Origin: JAAYTL01 sp031460505
GTDB taxonomy: Bacteria > Bacillota > Clostridia > Tissierellales > Tissierellaceae
Assembly: GCA_031460505.1 (NCBI GenBank)
Contig: JAVKTT010000005.1
Span: forward strand, 62,001 to 126,000
Direction of reading: 5' to 3'
Length of the DNA stretch: 64,000 nt
A program made the position numbers and the translations under genes. Of the stretch, positions 38,353 through 46,833 are shown in pieces (positions within the stretch are counted from its first letter, which is position 1; each line of letters begins with the position of its first letter). Below the pieces are notes generated by a model. That model ran no database searches, had not been told where the DNA came from, and saw only the letters and a program-made list of their open reading frames with translations.

Positions 38353-39687
38353 AGATAATTTACTTATTAATAAACCAATTAATAGTCCTGATATTGATGG
38401 TAATATCCATCCCATGCCAATACTGTAAAATGGCAGATATAATTTTGCTGCTTCTATAATTCCACCTAGATTAAATAGCTCAACTATACCCTTTGGTAAA
38501 GCTCCTATTAAATCTAATATTGCAGCTGGTACTGTAAATCCTATTGTGTATTGATATACTCTTCTATCACCTTTAAATGCTCCGTCAAATATACTTAAAA
38601 GAATCAATGATATTGCTAATGGATATAAAAACATTAAAACAGGTATAGAGAATGAAATAATATTATTTAGACCAATATTGGCTATAGCAAATGATAATGT
38701 ACAAAATAAAACTGTATATGCTTTATAGCTTAATGAGTTTTTAAACATATTTGAAAAAGTTTCACTACACGCTGTAATTAGCCCTACAGCTGTCTTTAGA
38801 CAAGCTAATGTAATAATTACTGCTAATAAAAATGCGCCACCTTTTCCAAAATAATGGGTAGAAATTATAGATAAGGCCTGACCTCCATTTTTGGAGATCT
38901 CAGTGATACCTAAACTTTGTGTACCTATTATGGCAAGGCATCCATAAATAATTGCCATTAGAGACATACTTAGAATCCCTGATTTAACTGTACTTACGGC
39001 TATTGCCTTTGGATCCTCAACGCCTAATCCCTTAATAACATTTATAACTATAATTCCAAAGGCTAATGATGCTAAAGCATCCATAGTATTATAACCTTCT
39101 ATAAATCCTTGAAAAAAACTATTGTCTTGATAAGCCCCTGTTGCTTGAAACTGTGATACATCGCCCATTGGATTAATAAATGCAGTGATAATAAGTATAC
39201 TTAGGAAGAATAGAAATAAAGGATTAAGTACCTTTCCTACATAAACCAATATTTTGGATGGTTTCAATGAAAACCATAATACGCTTATGAAGAATAAAAA
39301 TGAAAATATTCCTAACCATAAGCTTATCTGATCTGCTGATAATAAAGGAGCTATACCTACTTCAAAGGATACTGTGGCAGTACGAGGAATAGCGAAGAAT
39401 GGTCCAATTGTCAAATATAAAGCACAAGTGAAAAACACGCTATAATAAGGATGAATCCTGCTTCCCAATGAATAAAGCCCATTACTCTTTGAAATACCCA
39501 TAGCAACAATTCCCAGTAGTGGCAATCCGACGCCAGTGACTAGGAACCCTAAGATTGCATACCAAATGTTATTTCCAGCCATTTGTCCCATGAATACGGG
39601 AAATATCAAATTTCCTGCACCAAAGAACAATCCAAATAACATAGATGCAATATAAATATAGTCTTTTGTTGTCAATTTCTTTTGCAT
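38344..39687 (-). CDS. brnQ: Branched-chain amino acid:cation symporter BrnQ (LIVCS family)
   Basis: A 447-residue membrane protein with about 12 segments. The N-terminus has the LIVCS signature FFGAGNLIFPVFMGQMAG, and a second family stretch, GPFFAIPRTATVSFEVG, follows near residue 95. It imports leucine, isoleucine and valine with Na+ or H+. The ATG follows GAGGAGGCA. With the adjacent leucine-dehydrogenase-like gene it makes a branched-chain amino-acid uptake and catabolism pair, though a terminator lies between them. Confidence 0.95.
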   Translation of the reverse strand: MQKKLTTKDYIYIASMLFGLFFGAGNLIFPVFMGQMAGNNIWYAILGFLVTGVGLPLLGIVAMGISKSNGLYSLGSRIHPYYSVFFTCALYLTIGPFFAIPRTATVSFEVGIAPLLSADQISLWLGIFSFLFFISVLWFSLKPSKILVYVGKVLNPLFLFFLSILIITAFINPMGDVSQFQATGAYQDNSFFQGFIEGYNTMDALASLAFGIIVINVIKGLGVEDPKAIAVSTVKSGILSMSLMAIIYGCLAIIGTQSLGITEISKNGGQALSIISTHYFGKGGAFLLAVIITLACLKTAVGLITACSETFSNMFKNSLSYKAYTVLFCTLSFAIANIGLNNIISFSIPVLMFLYPLAISLILLSIFDGAFKGDRRVYQYTIGFTVPAAILDLIGALPKGIVELFNLGGIIEAAKLYLPFYSIGMGWILPSISGLLIGLLISKLSKK

Positions 39688-39799
39688 TGAATTGCCTCCT
39701 CATATTTTAAAGTTATTATTATATATTCCTTTTATTGAATATATTTATCCATTATACCATGCTGAGATTAAATGTATAGAGTTTTTAAGTAAGATTTAC

Positions 39800-39847
39800 A
39801 AAAAATAAAATAGAAGAGCCTGGATTATGAACTGTTCCAGGCCCTTC
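39800..39847 (-). terminator. Terminator of the M20/DUF3100 operon
   Basis: GAAGGGCCTGGA pairs with TCCAGGCTCTTC (one mismatch) around an 11-base loop; the minus-strand tail TATTTTATTTTTT is strongly T-rich. Confidence 0.9.
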
Positions 39848-39857
39848 ACTATAAATA

Positions 39858-41180
39858 TTATCCTTCAAATACTTCTACATTATCTACACTTTGTAAGAAT
39901 TTTAAATATTCATCCTTTGTCATTACAGGTGTAAAGTTATCAAGTATATTTTTTGCATTTTCTGCATTACCATATAATAAGTCTATAACTGTTAAAGCCA
40001 TAGCTTTAGCAGGTAATATATAAGCTATATCTTCATCAACAACCTCAAAATCTCTAGTATGAAGCTCTCCCTTTACTCCTCCAATCATTGGATGAATAGT
40101 TGGTATTATGTGAGACACATCTCCTAAGTCAAATGAGCCTGTGAAATCTCCACCTTCTATTATTTTCTCTTCTGTTAGTCCCAAATATAATAGATTATCT
40201 TTAAATAGTTGATCAAACTCTGGATATCTTAGTATTGGAAGATAGCCAGGGATGCTTGTAATCTCGACATCAGCTCCTACTGCTAAGGCTCCAGCTTTTA
40301 AAGCTCTATCCACTTTTTTATTTGCATCAATCATACCTTCAATAGTTCTAGCTCTTACATATGATTCCATTTGAACATCATCTGGAACTGAGTTTACTAT
40401 ATTTCCACCCTTAGTTATTATAGGATGAACCCTTACTCTATCTGCATCTTTAAATGTTTCTCTTTGAGCATGAATATTATTTAAAGCTAGACTAGCTGCA
40501 TTTAGAGCATTTATTCCATCTTCTGGTGCTGAACCTGCATGTGATTCTTTACCTATAAATTTAATAGTTTTACCTATGAATCCATTACTTACAGGCCCTA
40601 TTAGAGCATCTTTATCGCCCATATCTGATGAATGGAACATCATTGCCATATCTACATCATCAAAATATCCTTTTTTAATAAGCTCTTGTTTTCCACCAAA
40701 ATAAGTAATTTTACCTTGTTCACGTAATTGGCTTCTAAAGCCTAATTCAACAAACTCTTCTGATGGAGTTGCAATTATAGAAACATCTCCAGCTAAATCT
40801 CCTAACACACCACTTTTAACAAGACCTAGTGCAGCTCCTAACATTCCACCCATTTGGTTGCTGTGACCACAGGCATGTACTGCTCCAGTTTCAACTGCAT
40901 CTTTATGAGTTACACAAGAAATAGCATCAAGTTCACCAAGTATTGCAATATTTGGACCTGGTTTTCCACCTTTAATGGCAGCCTTACATCCTGTAACTGC
41001 TATATTTTCTTCTACTTCTAATCCAAGGTCTTTTAAGAAACTAACAGCTGTCTTTGTTGATTCAAATTCTTTATAACCAAATTCTGGTGTTGAATAAATA
41101 GCTTTACTTGCTTTGATTATTTCATCTTTATTGTCTTCAATTGCTTTGATAACTCTATCCTTTATTTCATTGATATTCAT
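39858..41180 (-). CDS. M20-family amidohydrolase (aminobenzoyl-glutamate/N-acyl amino acid hydrolase type)
   Basis: A 440-residue metallo-amidohydrolase. Metal ligands are visible: His-Ala-Cys-Gly-His in VHACGHSNQM, a Glu pair in TPSEEFVE, and His in MMFHSSD and ESHAGSAPEDG. A late His (PTIHPMIGG) completes the site. The family removes acyl or aryl groups from amino acids; AbgB and indole-acetyl-aspartate hydrolases are relatives. It follows two small membrane-protein genes in one operon, which suggests a substrate taken up by that membrane module. GAGGAGGAAA precedes the start. Confidence 0.88.
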   Translation of the reverse strand: MNINEIKDRVIKAIEDNKDEIIKASKAIYSTPEFGYKEFESTKTAVSFLKDLGLEVEENIAVTGCKAAIKGGKPGPNIAILGELDAISCVTHKDAVETGAVHACGHSNQMGGMLGAALGLVKSGVLGDLAGDVSIIATPSEEFVELGFRSQLREQGKITYFGGKQELIKKGYFDDVDMAMMFHSSDMGDKDALIGPVSNGFIGKTIKFIGKESHAGSAPEDGINALNAASLALNNIHAQRETFKDADRVRVHPIITKGGNIVNSVPDDVQMESYVRARTIEGMIDANKKVDRALKAGALAVGADVEITSIPGYLPILRYPEFDQLFKDNLLYLGLTEEKIIEGGDFTGSFDLGDVSHIIPTIHPMIGGVKGELHTRDFEVVDEDIAYILPAKAMALTVIDLLYGNAENAKNILDNFTPVMTKDEYLKFLQSVDNVEVFEG

Positions 41181-41195
41181 TATATTTTCCTCCTC

Positions 41196-41654
41196 TTAGT
41201 TGAAAATCTTCATGAAGAAATCACCCAACATACTTGATACTAAGAAAGTACCTGCCATTACTACTATGGATATAATAACAGCTTTAATACCTAACTCCTT
41301 AAATGCTCCCCAGTCTTTACCAACTAAAACACCTGCATATGCTAGGATTGGTGTACAAAGTGCTAATATAGAAACATTTCCTACATGAAATATTACTTGT
41401 TCAGCAACTGGTGAGATTGGTGATGCAAATAATATTGATACAAATGAAATCCATAATACAGCAGTAATCTTTTTTAAAGGTACTAAATATGACAATGTAA
41501 AACCTGCTAAAGAAAAACCTGCTAATATCAGTAAACCTGGTATGGATTCTACTAAGCCTATATCATAACCTATAATATTACATATTGTAGAAAACACTAT
41601 ACTTAGTACTAAACCGGCTAATATATTACCTATATTCTCTCTAAGTTTCGTCAT
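41196..41654 (-). CDS. Membrane protein, small partner of the DUF3100 protein
   Basis: A 152-residue protein with about five hydrophobic helices, including GLLILAGFSLAGFTLSYLVP and a C-terminal IISIVVMAGTFLVSS. It begins three bases after the DUF3100-type gene and ends 16 bases before the M20 gene. I do not know a defined function. The pairing suggests a two-subunit membrane transporter. Confidence 0.7.
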   Translation of the reverse strand: MTKLRENIGNILAGLVLSIVFSTICNIIGYDIGLVESIPGLLILAGFSLAGFTLSYLVPLKKITAVLWISFVSILFASPISPVAEQVIFHVGNVSILALCTPILAYAGVLVGKDWGAFKELGIKAVIISIVVMAGTFLVSSMLGDFFMKIFN

Positions 41655-41656
41655 TT

Positions 41657-42460
41657 TTACGCACTCCTTCTTCCAAATACTTTTGATAATTTGCCATATA
41701 AAAATTCTGTTAAAGGTAATCCTAAAAATACTCCTAAAGGTATCGCTATTACACTTGAAATTAGATTACTAAGTCCAGCAAATGCAGTCATTTGTGCTTC
41801 TAGTTCTGGATATGCCTCTATAAGTGAAGCCAATCCTGCAGTCATCATAGATGCACTTCCTGCTCCTACTCCCATGGATGCGCCTAACGGGCTTACAATT
41901 CCAGTAGCTATAGATACTGATGATAACACGCTCATCACGATTGGTCCAAGTAAGGTCCCAGCTATATACACTGCCATAACTCCTCTAAATTCTGCAGAAT
42001 CTCCACCATAAGTATCTTGTATAAGTCCAACATTTGCTTCCCTACTAAGTGCATGACTCATACCAACTGATTCTCTTTTCATTCCTAATAAAAGTGCAAT
42101 CGGTAAAGCTAGTAAGATTGTACCTAAATTTCCAAAGTTTTGTAGAATTAATGCTGCTCCAGCTTCTCTAATTTGTGCTAAAGAAGATCCACTTGTTACT
42201 CCAAGTTTTGCCATCAACAATGCTAATCCTATACCCATCATAAGATTTGAGTTTGCAGCATTTTTTTCAGTAACTAACTTTAATGGTTTTACCATGTATA
42301 CAGCGAAAACTATTAGCATCGACCAGATTAATGGTGCCAGGCCTATTGTTATATCCCCAATTATAACACGTTTTGTACCGATTAGCTCAGCTAAGATACT
42401 TGCAAATAAGACAACTAAATGTAATTTGTAATCTTTTAAAATACTTGATTTTTTTTCCAA
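41657..42460 (-). CDS. DUF3100-type polytopic membrane protein
   Basis: Translation may start at TTG 42460 (eight bases after GGAGG); the ATG at 42466 is only two or three bases from that site. The product has about 268 residues and seven or more membrane helices. It contains AELIGTKRVIIGDI near the start, typical of DUF3100 as I recall it, and Gly-rich helices such as LGASMGVGAGSASMMTAGL. With the next small membrane protein and the M20 hydrolase it forms an operon with an adjacent regulator. Uptake of an N-acylated amino acid is a reasonable guess, not shown. Confidence 0.75.
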   Translation of the reverse strand: MEKKSSILKDYKLHLVVLFASILAELIGTKRVIIGDITIGLAPLIWSMLIVFAVYMVKPLKLVTEKNAANSNLMMGIGLALLMAKLGVTSGSSLAQIREAGAALILQNFGNLGTILLALPIALLLGMKRESVGMSHALSREANVGLIQDTYGGDSAEFRGVMAVYIAGTLLGPIVMSVLSSVSIATGIVSPLGASMGVGAGSASMMTAGLASLIEAYPELEAQMTAFAGLSNLISSVIAIPLGVFLGLPLTEFLYGKLSKVFGRRSA

Positions 42461-42641
42461 GCTCATTTCCTCCTAATTAATATTTGTTTTGTTAGTTTAA
42501 GTAAAAAACAATAAATTATGTGTATTATGGCCACGTCTTAAGGTTGACTTTATTAGCCTAGTATTATTATATGAAACCGATATCATCATGTCAATAGTTA
42601 ATTTTTTCTTATTTACCAATTACTTATAATAATATTCTACC

Positions 42642-42674
42642 TATTAAAAAAAAACCTTTAAGTTTAAAGGTTTT
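42642..42674 (-). terminator. Terminator of the regulator gene at 42673-43959
   Basis: AAAACCTTTAA pairs with TTAAAGGTTTT around a tiny loop, starting at the stop codon and followed by a nine-base T run on the minus strand. Confidence 0.9.
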
Positions 42675-43959
42675 AGTCTATGTCAAAATCTATTCGAATG
42701 ATTTTTTTTGGTCTACCTACGGATTTATTTGTTTCTAATCCAACTTCTTCTCCACAATCATGATCTAGTATTCTCTTAATAATACGATTTGAAGTTCTAA
42801 TACTTACATTTAAATACTTAGCTAGTTCATCACTTGTAAATGTATCCTTACTGTATTTTTCTTTAATTGAAATTATCTTTTGAATATATAATGGGCTTAG
42901 ATTAATCATTTCAGCCATTTTATCTATTTCATCTTTTTTTATTATAAAATTATAACTAAGTTCGTCTTCCTGTAATAATGGGCCTTCAATTTTCTTATCT
43001 TCTACTTTAAATATTGAGCTTTCACCGTAATTAATTGCAGCCTCTAGCGCCTTATTTGCATTGGATTCACTTTCATAAGCAGTCATTCCTAAACCTGTAC
43101 CAATAAAAACTTTAATTTCTTCTTTCTTCATAAAATCTAGTAGGTTTTTTAACCTTATCATGTTTTGATTATTTTCTACTGCTCCCCTTGTAGAAAATAT
43201 GATATATTTTTTCCAACTCAAACTAAAAATACTTCCTTGAATTTCTTTCAAATATCCAATCAAATTACTTTGTATGGATGAACTTATTTCTAATTTTTTG
43301 TATTGTGATAAATCCTCTTGACCCTGTGTATATATAACTTGTACAGCTAGGTTAGCATCTTTAACCCTTTCCTCATTAATTTTATAAAGGAGATCATTAA
43401 TTGTATTTTTAATAACTGATTTTGTAGAATATAGTCGTATACATGGATAGCCCATATTTTTGATTTGCTCATAAACCCATCCAAAGCCTATTATTGACAC
43501 ACAGTCTTTATTGTTTTTATGGGCATTTATGTGAAAATCCAAATACTCATTCTCTGGAACTAAATGATTAAACTCTTTTACTTCCATGTTTATGTGATTT
43601 ACATTTAATTCTTCTAGTACATCCTCTACATCCAATCTTTCAACAACATCTATTGAAATATATGTACAATCCGGAAATCTATCATTTAATTCCCACAGTG
43701 CTTTCATGATACTAGATGTCAAAAATGGAAGGTATACATGAGGCAAAGTAATATCTGTTTTTTCAATAACACTATAATAGATGCCCATTCCTGTAAATAT
43801 TAACCCATCACATTCTCTTTCAGATTTCTCAATTTCTAAATATGAATCTTCTGCTTTACTTGCTTCATATATTTTAGGTATCATATCAGGAAAATATTGT
43901 TGAATTATATTAGATATCTTGACACCTGAATCCAATGGTCCTATTATACCTATTTTCAT
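42673..43959 (-). CDS. Transcriptional regulator with N-terminal sensory region and C-terminal winged helix
   Basis: A 428-residue protein. Residues 1-200 form an alpha/beta sensory region (MKIGIIGPLDSG at the start) that I cannot name. Residues about 235-330 look like a degenerate nucleotide-cyclase-like fold (FSTRGAVENN, FIGTGLGMTAYESE) with no GGDEF motif. The last 70 residues are a winged helix (TSDELAKYLNVSIRTSNRIIKRIL) with a basic tail, GRPKKIIRI. The start follows GAAAGGAC. It lies upstream of and in the same direction as the DUF3100/M20 operon and has its own terminator, so it probably controls that operon and perhaps itself. Confidence 0.75.
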   Translation of the reverse strand: MKIGIIGPLDSGVKISNIIQQYFPDMIPKIYEASKAEDSYLEIEKSERECDGLIFTGMGIYYSVIEKTDITLPHVYLPFLTSSIMKALWELNDRFPDCTYISIDVVERLDVEDVLEELNVNHINMEVKEFNHLVPENEYLDFHINAHKNNKDCVSIIGFGWVYEQIKNMGYPCIRLYSTKSVIKNTINDLLYKINEERVKDANLAVQVIYTQGQEDLSQYKKLEISSSIQSNLIGYLKEIQGSIFSLSWKKYIIFSTRGAVENNQNMIRLKNLLDFMKKEEIKVFIGTGLGMTAYESESNANKALEAAINYGESSIFKVEDKKIEGPLLQEDELSYNFIIKKDEIDKMAEMINLSPLYIQKIISIKEKYSKDTFTSDELAKYLNVSIRTSNRIIKRILDHDCGEEVGLETNKSVGRPKKIIRIDFDID

Positions 43960-43989
43960 ATCAATTGTCCTTTCTTATGTATTATATCT

Positions 43990-44017
43990 ATTATAGAATA
44001 AAATTTTACGAATTCAA
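43990..44017 (-). promoter_or_regulatory. Sigma-A promoter of the 42673-43959 regulator
   Basis: On the minus strand TTGAAT (-35, 44012-44017) and a perfect TATAAT (-10, 43990-43995) are 16 bases apart. The -35 lies inside one arm of the inverted repeat at 44012-44041. Confidence 0.7.
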
Positions 44018-44041
44018 AGAATATTATTTTATTCTTTGAAT
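44012..44041. promoter_or_regulatory. Perfect 11-bp inverted repeat, candidate operator
   Basis: ATTCAAAGAAT (44012-44022) and ATTCTTTGAAT (44031-44041) form a perfect dyad with an eight-base gap in the divergent promoter region between the regulator and zupT. It overlaps the regulator's -35. A TATAAT at 44048-44053 could be the zupT -10. Autoregulation or joint control is inferred. Confidence 0.6.
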
Positions 44042-44119
44042 GTGGCTTATAATCTCTGTTTCTGGGTATATGATTATATTATGAGTTTAAGATTATTTAT
44101 ATTGAAAGGAGGATGATTT

Positions 44120-44959
44120 ATGGATAATGTGTTATTTGCCTTTGGTTTAACACTATTTGCAGGTTTAAGTACTGGAATAGGTAGTCTTATTGCATTTTTT
44201 GCAAAGAAGACAAATACAAAATTTCTATCAGTAAGCCTTGGTTTTTCTGCTGGTGTTATGATATATGTTTCTATGATAGAAATATTCGTTAAAGCTAGAG
44301 ATGCTCTAACTGCTGAACTTGGTTTTAAAGCTGGATCGTGGGCAACAGTTGCTTCATTTTTTGGTGGAATAATTCTGATGGCACTTATAGATAAATTAGT
44401 ACCTAGTGGAGAAAACCCTCACGAAATTTATAAAATTGAAGATATTAATGAGGCTGATGTTGCCAACGAAGGCAGTAATATTTCAACCACTAAAGCTGAA
44501 TCTGATGTGAAATTGCTGAGGATGGGAAAATTCACCGCACTAGCAGTTGCTATACATAATTTTCCTGAAGGGCTTGCCACTTTTATTTCAGCTCTTCAAG
44601 AACCATCAATTGCTATACCAATTACTGTAGCAATAGCTATTCACAATATACCTGAAGGTATATCAGTATCAGTTCCAGTTTATTACGCTACAGGTGACAA
44701 GAAAAAAGCCTTTAAATATTCTTTTTTATCTGGACTCTCTGAGCCTATCGGTGCCTTAATTGGTTATTTAGTTCTAATGCCATTTCTTAATGATGTCTTA
44801 TTTGGCGTGGTCTTTGGAGCAGTAGCTGGTATAATGGTATTTATATCTTTAGATGAACTTTTACCAACAGCCCAGGAATATGGAGAGCATCATCTAGCAA
44901 TATATGGTCTTGTAGCCGGCATGGCTGTTATGGCACTAAGCTTATTACTTTTTCTATAA
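44120..44959 (+). CDS. zupT: ZIP-family zinc/metal importer ZupT
   Basis: A 279-residue protein with eight predicted membrane helices. The two metal-site helices carry AIHNFPEGLATF and AIHNIPEGISVS, and GLSEPIGALIG completes the family signature. It imports Zn2+ and other divalent metals without ATP. An acidic/hydrophilic loop of about 40 residues (GENPHEIYKIEDINE onward) separates helices 3 and 4. The start follows AAAGGAGGATG. It is monocistronic with a clear terminator and is divergent from a regulator. Confidence 0.93.
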   Translation: MDNVLFAFGLTLFAGLSTGIGSLIAFFAKKTNTKFLSVSLGFSAGVMIYVSMIEIFVKARDALTAELGFKAGSWATVASFFGGIILMALIDKLVPSGENPHEIYKIEDINEADVANEGSNISTTKAESDVKLLRMGKFTALAVAIHNFPEGLATFISALQEPSIAIPITVAIAIHNIPEGISVSVPVYYATGDKKKAFKYSFLSGLSEPIGALIGYLVLMPFLNDVLFGVVFGAVAGIMVFISLDELLPTAQEYGEHHLAIYGLVAGMAVMALSLLLFL

Positions 44960-44988
44960 AACTTGGAAAAATAATTCCAAGTTTTTTT
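44959..44988 (+). terminator. Terminator of zupT
   Basis: AAACTTGGAA pairs with TTCCAAGTTT around a short loop and is followed by four further T residues. Confidence 0.88.
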
Positions 44989-45085
44989 AATTTAAAAGTA
45001 AATATATTTCATTACCTTGAAAAATCCCATAAAAGTATGATATCCTAAAAATCATATTAGATTAAATACTAAAAGAGGTAATAAA

Positions 45086-46108
45086 ATGATTAAATTCGAA
45101 AGAAATATTGAACTAGATAAAACAATGAAAAACCTAATGCTATCTATGGTATCAGTTAGTGATTATTTAGATAATGTGTTAGATTATACAGGTAAGGTTC
45201 TTACTCCTAAAAAGGAAAAAGAATTAATAGATTTATTAAATAAATATGATATACCATCTGATGACCTAAAGTATGACATGTCACGTTTAACTGAAAATCC
45301 ATATTATAAAAATATAAAATTGGATAATGTTAAGACAGATACAGTATGGTATGAAAATTCAATTATAAAGAAAAGAACTCTGATGAGTATGAATTTCCAT
45401 AATCCTGTCGGAAAGTACTTGTTTCACTATCATCCCCTTGGTTATTTTGAAGAAGATGTAAATATGCCAGTACTTAAAGAAGGAAAAGACAAGGTTTGGA
45501 TGTCACCTGCTATCAGCGAAATAGAAAGTATGAATGATGGTTATGAAGCAGGGCATGGAGATTGCCTTACTCTAGGTTTAGGTATTGGGGTGCTACCATA
45601 TCTATGGCTCCTTAAGGATGAAGTTAATAGTGTAACTATAGTTGAAGTTAATAAAGACGTAATTGAATTATTTGAAAAATATTTGAGACCTCAATTTCCA
45701 AAGGATAAAGAATTAAAGATTATTAATGGCGATGCCTTTGAGTATTACAATGAAGAATTTCTAAATCAATTTGACTATGTATATGTTGATTTTTGGGAAT
45801 CTACTGAAGATGGTTTAGATTTTTATACAAGACTTATGGAGAAAAAAATAAATCTACCTCATATAGACTTTTGGATAGAGAATTCTATACTACAGGATGT
45901 TAAATACATAGTTGTCCCTTATCTATATGCCTTGTATCAAGAAAGAAGTATAGCTGATTTTATGTCATCACTAGACAGAGATACTAGAGATATAGCTAAA
46001 AAAGTGAATAGGTACTTTAAGAGTAGAAATGACTTGATTACTACTGAGGATGAGCTATTGAATATAATCCATAATAGGGATGTATTAAGGGAAATATTAG
46101 GCCAATAA
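45086..46108 (+). CDS. Probable SAM-binding protein with spermidine-synthase-like fold
   Basis: A 340-residue protein. The central part has a class I AdoMet-binding pattern, CLTLGLGIGVLPYLWL, followed by SVTIVEVN with the acidic residue expected after strand 2, then INGDAFEYY and YVYVDFWEST. The first 140 residues are family-specific and not recognised; the C-terminal part is helical. It could be a methyltransferase or polyamine-synthase-like enzyme. The start has AAAGAGGT upstream. It lies between zupT and rpsD without an obvious link. Confidence 0.55.
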   Translation: MIKFERNIELDKTMKNLMLSMVSVSDYLDNVLDYTGKVLTPKKEKELIDLLNKYDIPSDDLKYDMSRLTENPYYKNIKLDNVKTDTVWYENSIIKKRTLMSMNFHNPVGKYLFHYHPLGYFEEDVNMPVLKEGKDKVWMSPAISEIESMNDGYEAGHGDCLTLGLGIGVLPYLWLLKDEVNSVTIVEVNKDVIELFEKYLRPQFPKDKELKIINGDAFEYYNEEFLNQFDYVYVDFWESTEDGLDFYTRLMEKKINLPHIDFWIENSILQDVKYIVVPYLYALYQERSIADFMSSLDRDTRDIAKKVNRYFKSRNDLITTEDELLNIIHNRDVLREILGQ

Positions 46109-46114
46109 TTTCTA

Positions 46115-46143
46115 TTTACAAATCCCTAGTAATTTGGTATACT
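46115..46143 (+). promoter_or_regulatory. Sigma-A promoter of rpsD
   Basis: TTTACA (46115-46120) and TATACT (46138-46143) are separated by exactly 17 bases, about 52 bases before the rpsD start. Confidence 0.75.
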
Positions 46144-46194
46144 TTCCTTGGCATTTAAAATCTACCGCGGCAATATTAAACGGAGATGATAAAA

Positions 46195-46794
46195 ATGGCA
46201 AAAATGATGGGACCTAGATTTAAACTTTCTAGAAGACTAGGATTAAATGTATATGGTCATCCAAAGGCAATGAATAGAGCTACAAAAGGAACTAGTAGAG
46301 CTGATAAAAAACTTTCTAACTATGGACAACAATTACTAGAAAAACAAAGACTTCGAGCTTACTATGGGGTTATGGAAAATCAATTCATAAAATATGTAAG
46401 AATTGCTAAGAAGTCTGAAGAACAAACAGGTCATGCTTTAGTAAAAATACTTGAATCAAGACTTGATAATTTGGTTTATAGAATGGGTTTTGCTTCCTCA
46501 ATTAGACAAGCGAGACAAATGGTAGTTCATGGTCATATTTTAGTAAATGGAAAAAAAGTAAATATCCCTTCCTATCTATGTGAGGTTGGAGACACTATTA
46601 CTTTAAAAGAAAAGTCAAGGGCAGTAGAATTATTTAAGGATAATTTCCAAACTGCATTACTAAATTCTCTTCCTTATATAGAAAAGGATGAAGATAGCTT
46701 TTCAGCAAGATTTATTAAAACACCTGAAAGAAATGAAGTTCCTATAGAAATAGATGATCAATTAGTAGTTGAATTTTACTCAAGATTAATTTGA
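46195..46794 (+). CDS. rpsD: 30S ribosomal protein S4
   Basis: ATG 46195 lies nine bases after CGGAG; an ATG directly next to that site is less likely. The 199-residue protein is a full S4: an N-terminal domain (FKLSRRLG, KKLSNYGQQLLEKQ), then the S4 RNA-binding fold (ESRLDNLVYRMGFASSIRQARQMVVHGHI). It lacks the N-terminal zinc-binding Cys set found in some S4 proteins. S4 starts 30S assembly on 16S rRNA. The gene is stand-alone with its own promoter and terminator, as in Bacillus subtilis, and may be one of two S4 paralogues as in some Clostridia. Confidence 0.95.
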   Translation: MAKMMGPRFKLSRRLGLNVYGHPKAMNRATKGTSRADKKLSNYGQQLLEKQRLRAYYGVMENQFIKYVRIAKKSEEQTGHALVKILESRLDNLVYRMGFASSIRQARQMVVHGHILVNGKKVNIPSYLCEVGDTITLKEKSRAVELFKDNFQTALLNSLPYIEKDEDSFSARFIKTPERNEVPIEIDDQLVVEFYSRLI

Positions 46795-46801
46795 CATAAA
46801 C

Positions 46802-46833
46802 AAGCGAGGATATTTATCCTCGCTTTATTTTTT
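46802..46833 (+). terminator. Terminator of rpsD
   Basis: AAGCGAGGAT pairs with ATCCTCGCTT around a four-base loop, followed by TATTTTTT. It overlaps the end of the convergent regulator gene by two bases. Confidence 0.92.

Noticed and set aside
39688..39857. T-box or other riboswitch upstream of brnQ
   Set aside because: The interval is short and is taken up by the terminator of the next operon; no T-box or specifier-loop pattern is visible.
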